64,000 nucleotides of DNA, from contig NZ_CP031030.1 of assembly GCF_003711225.1 (NCBI RefSeq), forward strand, positions 1,364,001 through 1,428,000, in the 5' to 3' direction. The notes beneath the pieces were generated by a model, which was given only the letters and a program-made list of their open reading frames with translations, was not told where the DNA came from and ran no database searches. Every line of letters starts with the position of its first letter. Positions within the stretch are counted from its first letter, which is position 1. The stretch is from Runella sp. SP2 (GTDB lineage Bacteria > Bacteroidota > Bacteroidia > Cytophagales > Spirosomataceae). A program made the translations under genes and the position numbers. Below are positions 52,253 through 60,711 of this stretch, piece after piece.

Positions 52253-52374
52253 CCACTTGATAAATATCTTGAAAAATTTAATAAAAAAGCATAGGTACTT
52301 ACGTCTTTAGTGTGTATATTAGCAGTGCGAAACTAGTAGAAGTAAGCAAACCTTGAACTCACCCACCAACGATT

Positions 52375-53520
52375 ATGACAAACAAAGTAGCAATAATAAC
52401 GGGAGTCACAGGCCAAGACGGCGCTTACCTGAGCGAATTACTCTTGGCGAAAGGCTACACCGTTCATGGTATTAAGCGGCGGAGTTCCCTCTTTAATACC
52501 GAACGAATCGATCACCTGTACGAAGACCCGCACGTGGAAAACCCTCGGTTTATTTTGCACTACGGCGACTTGACCGATTCGATGAATTTGACCCGTATCA
52601 TTCAAGAAGTACAACCCGACGAAATTTACAACCTTGCGGCCATGAGCCACGTCAAAGTAAGTTTCGACGAACCCGAATACACCGCAAACGCCGATGGCAT
52701 TGGTACCCTGCGTATTTTAGAGGCCGTGCGCTTGTTGGGCTTGTCCCACAAAACCAAAATTTACCAAGCTTCTACCTCCGAACTATACGGGTTGGTACAA
52801 GCCATACCACAATCTGAAACCACCCCGTTTTATCCTCGTTCGCCCTACGCGGTCGCCAAGATGTACGCGTATTGGATTACGGTCAACTACCGTGAAGCTT
52901 ACGGGATGTATGCCTGCAACGGGATTTTGTTTAACCACGAATCGCCCCTGCGCGGTGAAACTTTTGTCACCCGCAAAGTAACGCGGGCGGCGGCAAAAAT
53001 AGCCCTGGGGCTACAAGATGCGTTGTATATGGGGAATTTGGACGCCCAACGTGATTGGGGCCACGCCAAAGACTATGTGGAAGCCATGTACCTCATTTTA
53101 CAACAAGAAATGCCTGAGGATTATGTAGTGGCTACGGGCGTAACCACCCGCGTGCGGGATTTTATTCGTAAGACTTTTGCCTTTTTAGGGATTACGCTTG
53201 ACTTTACGGGTGAAAACGAAAATGAAATTGGCATCATAAGTGCGGTTGATACCGTACGTCTCGACGAATTGGGCATTGCCTTGGGCAATCACTTGGCACT
53301 TGGTACCGTGGTAGTGAAAATTGATTCTCGCTACTACCGTCCCACTGAAGTAGAATTACTGATTGGCGATCCGACCAAAGCAAAGGAAAAACTAGGCTGG
53401 ACGCCAAAACACACGCTCGACATGCTCATTGCCGATATGGCGATGTCTGACTTGCGGTTGTTCCAAAAAGATAAACTTTTACTCGAAGAAGGATTTAACG
53501 TCCTGAACTATTATGAATAA
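52375..53520 (+). CDS. gmd: GDP-mannose 4,6-dehydratase
   Basis: Gmd converts GDP-mannose to GDP-4-keto-6-deoxymannose, the branch point for GDP-fucose, GDP-rhamnose and GDP-perosamine. The 381-aa protein has the NADP motif [34 protein letters not shown], the catalytic Tyr-x-x-x-Lys in [13 protein letters not shown], and [18 protein letters not shown]. It is complete. No GDP-fucose synthase gene is in the window, so the end product is open, although a fucosyltransferase-like gene downstream favours GDP-fucose. Confidence 0.97.
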   Translation: MTNKVAIITGVTGQDGAYLSELLLAKGYTVHGIKRRSSLFNTERIDHLYEDPHVENPRFILHYGDLTDSMNLTRIIQEVQPDEIYNLAAMSHVKVSFDEPEYTANADGIGTLRILEAVRLLGLSHKTKIYQASTSELYGLVQAIPQSETTPFYPRSPYAVAKMYAYWITVNYREAYGMYACNGILFNHESPLRGETFVTRKVTRAAAKIALGLQDALYMGNLDAQRDWGHAKDYVEAMYLILQQEMPEDYVVATGVTTRVRDFIRKTFAFLGITLDFTGENENEIGIISAVDTVRLDELGIALGNHLALGTVVVKIDSRYYRPTEVELLIGDPTKAKEKLGWTPKHTLDMLIADMAMSDLRLFQKDKLLLEEGFNVLNYYE

Positions 53521-53628
53521 TTCTCTTTTTACTGCTTTACCATTATTAGTAGAAAGAGCTATCAACGAAGGGCTCTAAATTACTCAACGTAATTTCCCCT
53601 CGCACATACGTTGCCCGAAGCTAGGCCC

Positions 53629-53651
53629 ATCCGGGACTGAAAGGGCGAAGC
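53629..53651 (+). repeat. Leader element copy 1
   Basis: The 23-base core begins atccgggactgaaagggcga and is identical in both copies. Similarity extends downstream into an A run and gtNactcg: ccgtaaaaaaaatagttactcg here against ctataaaaaaggagtcactcg in copy 2. Confidence 0.85.
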
Positions 53652-53757
53652 CGTAAAAAAAATAGTTACTCGAAACCCGTTTTTGAGTAAGGTAGGAGAG
53701 GTATGCAAGTTTGCGTATATAGAAATACGTTAATTGATTTCGCCACAAACTAAGTCT

Positions 53758-53780
53758 ATCCGGGACTGAAAGGGCGAAGC
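53758..53780 (+). repeat. Leader element copy 2
   Basis: The exact 23-base core of copy 1, 129 bases downstream in direct orientation, in a similar flank (ctaggccc before copy 1, ctaagtct before copy 2). Confidence 0.85.
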
Positions 53781-53828
53781 TATAAAAAAGGAGTCACTCG
53801 TCATTCACACATTCGACACTAAAAAAAT

Positions 53829-54320
53829 ATGCCTTGGTTTGTGATTTATACGAAATCTCGGAGTGAGAAACTCGTCGCTGACAAATTGAAGGAGAAGGGA
53901 ATTGAAGTTTTTTGCCCTATCCTCAAAATTAAGCGAAAGTGGTCAGATCGAGTCAAGACAGTAGAAGAACCACTTTTTCGGTCCTATTGTTTTGTACGCC
54001 TCGAAGAACACGAACGCAGCAAGGTATTTGATGTGCATGGCGTGGTACGCTATTTGTTTTGGCTCAAAAAACCTGCCATCGTGCGCGATTCGGAAATAGA
54101 AACTATCGAGCGAATGCTCGGTACCTACGACCATCAGGCCATCAAAGCAGAACGCTACGAGCTCAACACGCCCGTTACCATTAGTTCAGGCGCTTTTGCC
54201 AATGCCACGGGAGAGGTAGTGGGGCAACAAGGAAACGAACTGAGGATAATGCTGGATTCGTTGGGAATGGTATTGAAGGTGGATTTGGCGAAGACACAGG
54301 TAGCTTTAACCCCATCCTAA
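53829..54320 (+). CDS. UpxY/NusG-like transcription antiterminator
   Basis: The 163-aa protein starts MPWFVIYTKSRSEKLVADKLKEKGIEVFCPILKIKRKWSDRVKTVEEPLFRSYCFVRL, a NusG N-terminal domain. The later GEVVGQQGNELRIMLDSLGMVLKVDL is a KOW-like segment. In Bacteroides, UpxY proteins act on their own capsule operon from the leader to prevent early termination. The position fits: directly after a repeat-bearing leader and 2 bases ahead of the sugar-nucleotide gene that starts the downstream operon. Target specificity is inferred. Confidence 0.93.
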   Translation: MPWFVIYTKSRSEKLVADKLKEKGIEVFCPILKIKRKWSDRVKTVEEPLFRSYCFVRLEEHERSKVFDVHGVVRYLFWLKKPAIVRDSEIETIERMLGTYDHQAIKAERYELNTPVTISSGAFANATGEVVGQQGNELRIMLDSLGMVLKVDLAKTQVALTPS

Positions 54321-54322
54321 TT

Positions 54323-55306
54323 ATGTCAATCATCCACGTCATACTATCAGGAGGAGTAGGCAGCCGTCTTTGGCCCTTATCGACCAAAGAGCGCCCTAAG
54401 CAATATTTGCCGTTGTTTAACGACAAAACGTTGTTTAGCCATACCGTAGAGCGTAACCGCCCCTTTTGTGAACAGGTGATTGTGGTGGGCAACAAAGACA
54501 ACTACCAATTGAGCCGCGAAGAACTTGATGTGATTGGACTGACGGACTACACCGAAATCGTAGAAGCTGCCCCGCGCAATACCGCAGCGGCCATTGCGTT
54601 TGCGGCCTTTTCCGTGGCTCCTGAGGCAGTTTTGTTGGTGACTCCCTCTGACCACATCATCTCCAACGAGAAAGCGTATTCAAACGCGTTTAAAAGCGCT
54701 TTTCAATGGGCTAAAAACGATTATTTGGTGACGTTTGGCATCACTCCTCACAAACCTGAAACGGGGTATGGCTACATTGAATACAACGGAGACGAGGTGA
54801 TTAGCTTCCGCGAAAAACCAGACATTGAAACGGCTACGCAATTTCTTGTATCGGGAAAGTTTCTGTGGAACAGCGGGATGTTTTGTTTTAAAGCCAAGGT
54901 ATTTTTGGAAGAACTTGCTAAGTACGAACCCGAACTGTTTGCCGCTGCCCAGCATGCCTGGCAAAACCAACAAGGTGGGTTTCTTCCGCAGTTTGAAACC
55001 TTAGCCATTCCATCCAAAAGCATTGACTACGCCGTGATGGAACGCTCTCAACGCATTAAAGTAGTCCCTGCCACCTTTGAATGGTACGATTTAGGCTCGT
55101 ACGAAGCCCTGTGGGACTATTTTGAAGCGAAAGGCCACGACCATCATTTTAGGGAAAACAACATGGTCTTACAAACGGGTCAAAAACACGTAGAATTGGT
55201 GGGAGTAGATGGGCTGGTAATAGTTGAAACCGAAAATACCATTTTGGTATTGCCAAAATCAAAATCTCAGGAGGTAAAAAGGGTGTATGAGCGCCTCAAG
55301 GGATAA
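54323..55306 (+). CDS. manC: Mannose-1-phosphate guanylyltransferase
   Basis: The enzyme makes GDP-mannose from mannose-1-phosphate and GTP, supplying the Gmd reaction. The N-terminal motif IHVILSGGVGSRLWPLSTKERPKQYLPLF is the nucleotidyltransferase signature, with VTPSDHIISNE and FREKPDIETATQFLVSGKFLWNSGMF. At 327 aa it lacks the phosphomannose isomerase domain found in longer bifunctional forms. It follows the antiterminator by 2 bases and precedes wzx by 11, so it lies in the polysaccharide operon. Base composition here is still like the host. Confidence 0.95.
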   Translation: MSIIHVILSGGVGSRLWPLSTKERPKQYLPLFNDKTLFSHTVERNRPFCEQVIVVGNKDNYQLSREELDVIGLTDYTEIVEAAPRNTAAAIAFAAFSVAPEAVLLVTPSDHIISNEKAYSNAFKSAFQWAKNDYLVTFGITPHKPETGYGYIEYNGDEVISFREKPDIETATQFLVSGKFLWNSGMFCFKAKVFLEELAKYEPELFAAAQHAWQNQQGGFLPQFETLAIPSKSIDYAVMERSQRIKVVPATFEWYDLGSYEALWDYFEAKGHDHHFRENNMVLQTGQKHVELVGVDGLVIVETENTILVLPKSKSQEVKRVYERLKG

Positions 55307-55317
55307 AAAGAAAACGC

Positions 55318-56868
55318 ATGTCAGTAGCACACAGAGTTATAAAAAATACGGGGTTTTTGTACGCCAAAATGGGGATAACAATGTTTATTTCCCTTTATAC
55401 GACCCGCCTAGTACTCAACTCGCTTGGCGCCGAAGACTTTGGGATTTTTAACATCGTGGGAGGTGCCATTGCCATGCTGGGGTTCTTAAACGCTGCAATG
55501 GGAGGGGCAACTCAACGTTACATGTCTTATGCTGAAGGGGAAGGGAATAAAGAAAAACTAAAGAAAATTTTTAATATAAGCACTGTATTCCACTTTTTGA
55601 CAGCACTTCTATTGGGTTTTATATTAATTGTCGCTGGTTGTTTTTTTTTTAATAAGATATTAAATATTGACGCTGAGCGAAGTTATGCTGCTAAGGTAGT
55701 GTATTGTAGCCTAATAACAAGTACTGTATTTACTGTGATGACAGTACCTTACGATGCGATACTTAATGCTCATGAAAATATGCGCTATTATTCTGTTGTG
55801 GGAGTAATAGAATCTCTAATGAGGTTAGCTGTAGCATTCGCGGTAGTATATTCGAGAGAAGATAAATTGATTGTTTATGGTATTTTAATGTCATTCGTTC
55901 CGTTTATCACAATGATTATCATGCGTGTTTATTGCCATAGACGATATGAGGAATGTACTATTGCACCAAGGCTTTATTGGGACAAGCAACTTTCAAGAGA
56001 GATGGTTAGATATGCTAGCTGGAGTTTATTTAGGGCAAGTACTGGAATGCTATCTCAATATGGCTTAAGTATAGTACTTAACAGTTTTTATGGAACTCTA
56101 TTAAATGCAGCACAAGGAATAGCAAATCAAATTTCAGGACAATTAGCAGTATTTTCTACTACTATGATGAAAGTATTGACCCCTATCATAAACAAGGAAG
56201 AAGGCACAGGGAATCGCAGAGTAATGATTAATACAGTAATGATAGGCACAAAGTTTTCTTTTTTTATATTATCAGTATTTATCATTCCATTTATAATTGA
56301 AACACCTTATATTTTAAAAATATGGCTTAAAAAAGTTCCTGAATGGGCAGTTTTATTTACCAGACTACAACTGTTACGAAGTATGATTGAACAGTTGTCT
56401 ATATTAATGGAAAATGCAATAGCTGCGAAGGGAAATATAAAAGAATTTACAATAATTAAAAGTGTATTAAATATACTTCCAGTTATACTAACATATTGCT
56501 GTTTTTATTTTGGATATTCGCCGTATTTTTTATATTTAAATTGGATTACAATAGGTGGAATTATTGGAGGTGGGCTTTTGTTATACTTTACCCATAAAGA
56601 ATGCGGTCTATTGTATTCGGAGTATTTTATAAAAGTATTTAATCCATGCATTAAATTGTTATTAATTATGTTTATTTGTGGGTTATTTCCATTATTATTT
56701 ATGCCAATTTCTTTCTTTAGACTCTTAACAGTGTGCTTTATTACAATAATGGCTTTTGTTATATCATTATATATATTTTTATTAACAAATCAAGAAAAGA
56801 TTATTATTCGTACTTTATTAAGTAAAATATTGAAAACAACTCAAATTAAGGCTAAATTATCTGTCTAA
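55318..56868 (+). CDS. Wzx-type lipid-linked oligosaccharide flippase
   Basis: The 516-aa protein has 12 or more hydrophobic segments (for example FLTALLLGFILIVAGCFFFN, and LLTVCFITIMAFVISLYIFLL near the end). It begins VIKNTGFLYAKMGITMFISLYTTRLVLNSLGAEDFGIFNIVGGAIAMLGFLNAAMGGATQRYMS, like MATE/Wzx-family translocases. It should flip the undecaprenyl-linked repeat across the inner membrane. The first 70 codons have host-like composition. From about 55540 the gene becomes strongly AT-rich, suggesting that a recombination joint lies inside it. Confidence 0.9.
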   Translation: MSVAHRVIKNTGFLYAKMGITMFISLYTTRLVLNSLGAEDFGIFNIVGGAIAMLGFLNAAMGGATQRYMSYAEGEGNKEKLKKIFNISTVFHFLTALLLGFILIVAGCFFFNKILNIDAERSYAAKVVYCSLITSTVFTVMTVPYDAILNAHENMRYYSVVGVIESLMRLAVAFAVVYSREDKLIVYGILMSFVPFITMIIMRVYCHRRYEECTIAPRLYWDKQLSREMVRYASWSLFRASTGMLSQYGLSIVLNSFYGTLLNAAQGIANQISGQLAVFSTTMMKVLTPIINKEEGTGNRRVMINTVMIGTKFSFFILSVFIIPFIIETPYILKIWLKKVPEWAVLFTRLQLLRSMIEQLSILMENAIAAKGNIKEFTIIKSVLNILPVILTYCCFYFGYSPYFLYLNWITIGGIIGGGLLLYFTHKECGLLYSEYFIKVFNPCIKLLLIMFICGLFPLLFMPISFFRLLTVCFITIMAFVISLYIFLLTNQEKIIIRTLLSKILKTTQIKAKLSV

Positions 56869-56875
56869 AAAGAAT

Positions 56876-57706
56876 ATGGAAGGTACAATTATATATGCTT
56901 CAGGTCAAATGTGTAATCAATTTTGGGTCTATTCTAACTTCATAGCAGATGCAATTGACACAAATGAAAGAGTTGGAATATGGGCACCAAATTTTAATAT
57001 TGAAGATTTTCCGAGTTTATATCATTCGAAATATGTGAGATTTCCATTTTTTATAAAGGGAATAATAAGGTTTATTGGATATAAAAAATATAAAAAGTAC
57101 GTTCAACCATTCCTTTCTGCAAGAATAATATTGATGCTTTGTTGTCTTTTAAGCAGAGTAATTCCTAGGATATCCTTTAAAGTAATTGACATCTCATACA
57201 TGAAAAGTAAGAACAGAGCCAAATATTTAAATCAATTAAAGGAGTTATTTGCACCAGATAAATATATTTTAGATGACGTGACTTTACTATTTAATTCCAA
57301 AAGATCGGAATACAACCAAATTGTTGGTATTCATATAAGACATGGAGATTATCGTACATTTAAGGGTGGTAAATATTTTTACCAGTTAAATGAGTATAAA
57401 AAAATCATGAAACAAATCATTTACATGTTTAAAAGTGACCTTAAAATTGGATTCTTTATTGCATGTAATGAAAATATTAATTACATTAAGTTTAATGAAT
57501 TTAATTTTTTTTATATTGAAAATTCAAATTCATTAAAAGATTTAATGGGACTTAGCCTATGCGATTATATAATCGGACCTCCATCTTCCTACTCTGCATG
57601 GGCCTCACTATATACGCACACACCCTTATATTTTGTTGAAGATATAAAAAGTGAAATATCAAAAGACAAGTTTATTCATATTGAAGATATTTGGTTTTTA
57701 AAATAG
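56876..57706 (+). CDS. Alpha-1,2-fucosyltransferase-like glycosyltransferase
   Basis: The 276-aa protein contains IVGIHIRHGDYRTFKGGKYF at about residues 148-167. The HxRxGDY pattern is the GDP-fucose binding motif of GT11 (alpha-1,2-) and related fucosyltransferases. The start MEGTIIYASGQMCNQFWVYSNFIADAI resembles their GxMxNQ N-terminal motif. The C-terminal CDYIIGPPSSYSAWASLY is like the conserved xGPSSTFSxWA motif. With gmd upstream this suggests fucose or a similar 6-deoxy sugar. The gene is very AT-rich and the family is diverged, so donor and acceptor remain uncertain. Confidence 0.78.
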   Translation: MEGTIIYASGQMCNQFWVYSNFIADAIDTNERVGIWAPNFNIEDFPSLYHSKYVRFPFFIKGIIRFIGYKKYKKYVQPFLSARIILMLCCLLSRVIPRISFKVIDISYMKSKNRAKYLNQLKELFAPDKYILDDVTLLFNSKRSEYNQIVGIHIRHGDYRTFKGGKYFYQLNEYKKIMKQIIYMFKSDLKIGFFIACNENINYIKFNEFNFFYIENSNSLKDLMGLSLCDYIIGPPSSYSAWASLYTHTPLYFVEDIKSEISKDKFIHIEDIWFLK

Positions 57707-57771
57707 AAACATTTAAACATAGTAATAGTATAACTACTATTATTAATTACTCTATATAAATTATTTTTATT

Positions 57772-58485
57772 ATGACTCAGTCAGATTACAAAGAAATGTA
57801 TTTTCTAAACCCAAGCATAAAACATAACGGATATGCGTCTTATCCAATTCGATTATCAATTAGAAAGGCAATTGAAGAATTGAAAAATAAAATTGAGGGT
57901 GAAGTTATTGATATTGGATGTGGGGTTATGCCTTACAAAGAACTGTTGATTCAAAATAATAAAATATCAAAATATACTGGAATTGATTGGGAAGGTGGTT
58001 CTTACGAGCATATTTCAAAACCAGATTTGTATTGGGACGGGAGAAAAATACCACTTTCAGATAATAGTGTAGATTGGGTTATTGCTACTGAAATCTTAGA
58101 ACACTATTTTGATACAAAATCAATTTTAGATGAAATAAAAAGAGTACTAAAGCCAGGAGGGAAATTATTTTTTACAGTTCCTTTTGTTATGACTTTATAC
58201 GAAGTTCCATATGATGAGTTTCGATTTACACCATTTTCTCTTCAAAAATATTTTGAATTAGTAGGGTATAGTAAATATGAAATAAAGCCATTAGGAGGAA
58301 TAAACTTTAGTCTGGCAATTATGTATGGGAATAGGGTACAAAATAAAAGTTTGTGTAAGGTATTGAGAAAAATATTACCAATTTTACTACACCCATTTTA
58401 TGTGCTTTTGATAAAAAAAGATTTGAAAACAGAGTTTATTAATTCTGCTTATCCGTCAGGGCTGTTTGGGTTTGTGGAGAAATGA
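57772..58485 (+). CDS. Class I SAM-dependent methyltransferase
   Basis: The 237-aa protein has the SAM motif GEVIDIGCGVMPYKELL, an acidic motif with WVIATEILEHYFD, and KRVLKPGGKLFFTVPF (methyltransferase type 11 pattern). In this setting it may methylate a sugar residue or lipid-linked intermediate, but this is not shown. Its end overlaps the next glycosyltransferase by 4 bases (ATGA), as in tightly coupled operons. A 65-base AT-rich gap separates it from the fucosyltransferase-like gene. Confidence 0.88.
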   Translation: MTQSDYKEMYFLNPSIKHNGYASYPIRLSIRKAIEELKNKIEGEVIDIGCGVMPYKELLIQNNKISKYTGIDWEGGSYEHISKPDLYWDGRKIPLSDNSVDWVIATEILEHYFDTKSILDEIKRVLKPGGKLFFTVPFVMTLYEVPYDEFRFTPFSLQKYFELVGYSKYEIKPLGGINFSLAIMYGNRVQNKSLCKVLRKILPILLHPFYVLLIKKDLKTEFINSAYPSGLFGFVEK

Positions 58486-59672
58486 AATCAGAGTTGAATA
58501 TATTATTTATCTCTTTTGATGCAGACCCCCCTCATATGGGAGGAACTGCTACTGTTGTGAATGTACTTGCTAAAGCCTTTCAGTCAATGGGTCATTTTGT
58601 TGCATTGGGGTATTTCGAAGACTCAAATTATCCATCACAATTTTTTAAATATAAAATCAAATTAAATGTAGAAAATAAAAAAGAAATAGAGGTATTTATG
58701 TCGCAACATAAATTTGATATAGTTTACAATACACAGGCCATGAATACTGATTTTTTATTTCTAAGATCTTTATTTGTAGAAAATTGTAAAATTATTTCTG
58801 CTTATCATAATAAACCCCGATTGCGTTATCTTTCTTTAGAGTCATTAATGAATATTTATTACTCATCTAAGAATCCATTATATAAAATATATACTCTTGC
58901 AAAGATCCCCTTGCTTCCTATTTGGAAATATAAATTACAAAAAGAAGAGAGAGTGAAATTTGCAAAAATGGTTGAGCATAGTGATAGAGTTCAATTACTA
59001 TCTAAAAAATTTTACCCTACCTTCTTTGAAATTCTGCCAAAAACGCCAGTGAGTAAATTGATAGCGATTGGAAATCCTGTTGTGTTTGAAAATTTTTATC
59101 CTGTTGGTAAGTTAGTGGAAAAAGAAAAAAAAGTAATTGTTGTATGTTCAGTTAACTATCAAAAGAGGCCTGAATTAATGATTAAGATATGGTCAGAGAT
59201 TGAAAAGGATGAAAATTTCATGGAGTGGTCTTTTGACTTTATTGGAGGAGGTGATGGCTTTGATAGAATTATAAGAATGTCAGAGAAATTAAATTTAAAA
59301 CGTATAAAGTTTTTGGGATATCAACAACCTGAAACTTTTTACAATAAAGCATCAATATTTATGATGACATCACGATATGAAGGTTGGCCAATGGTCCTCA
59401 TGGAAGCTATGCAAATGGGAGTAGTGCCAATTGTATTTAACAGCTTTGAATCTTTAGATGAAATAGTTGTTGACAAAAAAACTGGATATATTATTTCTAA
59501 TAACGACTTAAAAGGGTTTGTAAATCGAATGAAATGGCTTATGAAAAATGAAAATATAAGGCATTTATTAGCAAAAAATGCAATTAAAAGTTGTGAAAAT
59601 TTCAGAATAGAAAAGATATATTATAAGTATTTGTATATTTTTAAAGAATTGCTTATTGAGAAAGAGAAATGA
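58482..59672 (+). CDS. GT4 family glycosyltransferase
   Basis: The 396-aa protein has a GT-B fold: an N-terminal part with PPHMGGTATVVNVLAKAFQSMG and a C-terminal nucleotide-sugar half with VIVVCSVNYQKRPELMIKIW, FIGGGDGFDRII and the GT4 motif SRYEGWPMVLMEAM. It should add a sugar to the lipid-linked repeat on the cytoplasmic face. Its last 80 bases or so are repeated imperfectly just downstream. Donor and linkage are unknown. Confidence 0.9.
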   Translation: MKSELNILFISFDADPPHMGGTATVVNVLAKAFQSMGHFVALGYFEDSNYPSQFFKYKIKLNVENKKEIEVFMSQHKFDIVYNTQAMNTDFLFLRSLFVENCKIISAYHNKPRLRYLSLESLMNIYYSSKNPLYKIYTLAKIPLLPIWKYKLQKEERVKFAKMVEHSDRVQLLSKKFYPTFFEILPKTPVSKLIAIGNPVVFENFYPVGKLVEKEKKVIVVCSVNYQKRPELMIKIWSEIEKDENFMEWSFDFIGGGDGFDRIIRMSEKLNLKRIKFLGYQQPETFYNKASIFMMTSRYEGWPMVLMEAMQMGVVPIVFNSFESLDEIVVDKKTGYIISNNDLKGFVNRMKWLMKNENIRHLLAKNAIKSCENFRIEKIYYKYLYIFKELLIEKEK

Positions 59673-59790
59673 TTTTGAAAAAAAGATAATTATGTTGTGA
59701 AAATTTTAGAATAGAAAAAATATACTAAATGTATTTTACATTAATTATATACAAAAAGAAACAATTTTGAAAAAAATTTTAATTATATTG
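59591..59790. repeat. Imperfect tandem duplication at the GT4/DUF6625 junction
   Basis: The words ttgtgaaaattt.agaatagaaaa at 59591 recur at 59695 (offset 104), and attttgaaaaaaa at 59672 recurs at 59764 (offset 92), so a unit of about 100 bases is present twice with a 12-base length difference. The first copy lies inside the GT4 gene end plus an ATGA junction. The second runs into the real start of the DUF6625 gene. Confidence 0.75.
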
Positions 59791-60711
59791 CCTTATTTTG
59801 GTTCATTTCCCAAAATGTTTCCTTTCTGGCTTGAGTCGGCTTATGCAAACTCATCGATTGATTTTCTTATTATAACAAATAATAAACTGGATGCTAAAAA
59901 AAACATCAAAGTAGTAAATATGGAATTTGAAGAATTAAAGCTAGTTATACAAAAAAAATTTGATTTTCCAATAAGCCTCCCATCTCCTTATAAGCTTTGT
60001 GACTTTAAAGGGGCTTATGGAGTAATTTTTTGTAACTTTATAAAAGGCTATGACTTTTGGGGGTTTGGTGACATTGATTTAATTTATGGAAATATTCGGC
60101 TATTTCTTACAAATGAAATTTTGAGTAATTTTTGGGTCATTTCTGGATGGGGACATTTGACGCTTTATAAGAATAATGAAATGTGTAATAATTTTTTCAA
60201 GAATTATCTAGAAGGTTTTCAATACTATAAAAACGTTTTTAGCAACCCAAAAAATAGTGCATTTGATGAATATAATCATAGAGGATTAAGTGACATGTGG
60301 AAAGTATTATATCCAGAAAAAATATGGAATTATTATCCATTCGATGATATTAGAGTGCCGAGAATTAATTTTAATTTTATTTCTGAATTTCATCTTGAAT
60401 GCTCACATAAACTTATTTTTGAATATAGAAATAAGAATCTCAGAAGAATTTACGTTAATTCTTCTGGAGAAGCAGCCCAAGAGAATATATTATATGTGCA
60501 TTTTCAGCAAAGAGGGTTTATGAAAATTCTTACAAATGACAAAGAAAGCTACCTTATTATTCCAAATAAGTTTATAGATATTGAAGAAATAACAATACAA
60601 AAACTAGATAAATGGACAAAGTCTAGAGATATAGAAAGAAATATATGGTATTTTTTAAATAGGATAAAAAGACGATTTAAAATGATTTCAAAAAATACAA
60701 ATAATGGTTAA
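59767..60711 (+). CDS. DUF6625 family protein, putative GT-A glycosyltransferase
   Basis: The 314-aa protein starts with TTG (LKKILIILPYFGSFPKMFPFWLESAYANSSIDFLIITNN when read through) and has a DxD-like site in FWGFGDIDLIYGNI near residue 100. I associate this pattern with DUF6625 proteins in O-antigen and capsule loci, probably sugar transferases. The donor is unknown. The start codon looks displaced: an ATG equivalent sits in the upstream duplicate at 59669 and there leads to an early stop. The next gene starts 8 bases inside this one. Confidence 0.8.
   Translation: MKKILIILPYFGSFPKMFPFWLESAYANSSIDFLIITNNKLDAKKNIKVVNMEFEELKLVIQKKFDFPISLPSPYKLCDFKGAYGVIFCNFIKGYDFWGFGDIDLIYGNIRLFLTNEILSNFWVISGWGHLTLYKNNEMCNNFFKNYLEGFQYYKNVFSNPKNSAFDEYNHRGLSDMWKVLYPEKIWNYYPFDDIRVPRINFNFISEFHLECSHKLIFEYRNKNLRRIYVNSSGEAAQENILYVHFQQRGFMKILTNDKESYLIIPNKFIDIEEITIQKLDKWTKSRDIERNIWYFLNRIKRRFKMISKNTNNG

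Larger units (their letters stand above)
53521..53828. other. Leader region upstream of the UpxY-like gene
   Basis: This 308-base stretch has no gene. It holds a hairpin (CAACGTA at 53585-53591 with TACGTTG at 53607-53613), two copies of a conserved element (53629-53651 and 53758-53780) and a small stem cgtat-atagaa-atacg between them. The duplication ends 49 bases before the antiterminator ATG. Confidence 0.7.

Noticed and set aside
53629-53780. Two-copy repeat ending in GACTGAAAG-like sequence, possibly a CRISPR remnant
   Set aside because: Only two copies, 129 bases apart, with flanks that also resemble each other and no cas genes nearby. A leader duplication fits better.
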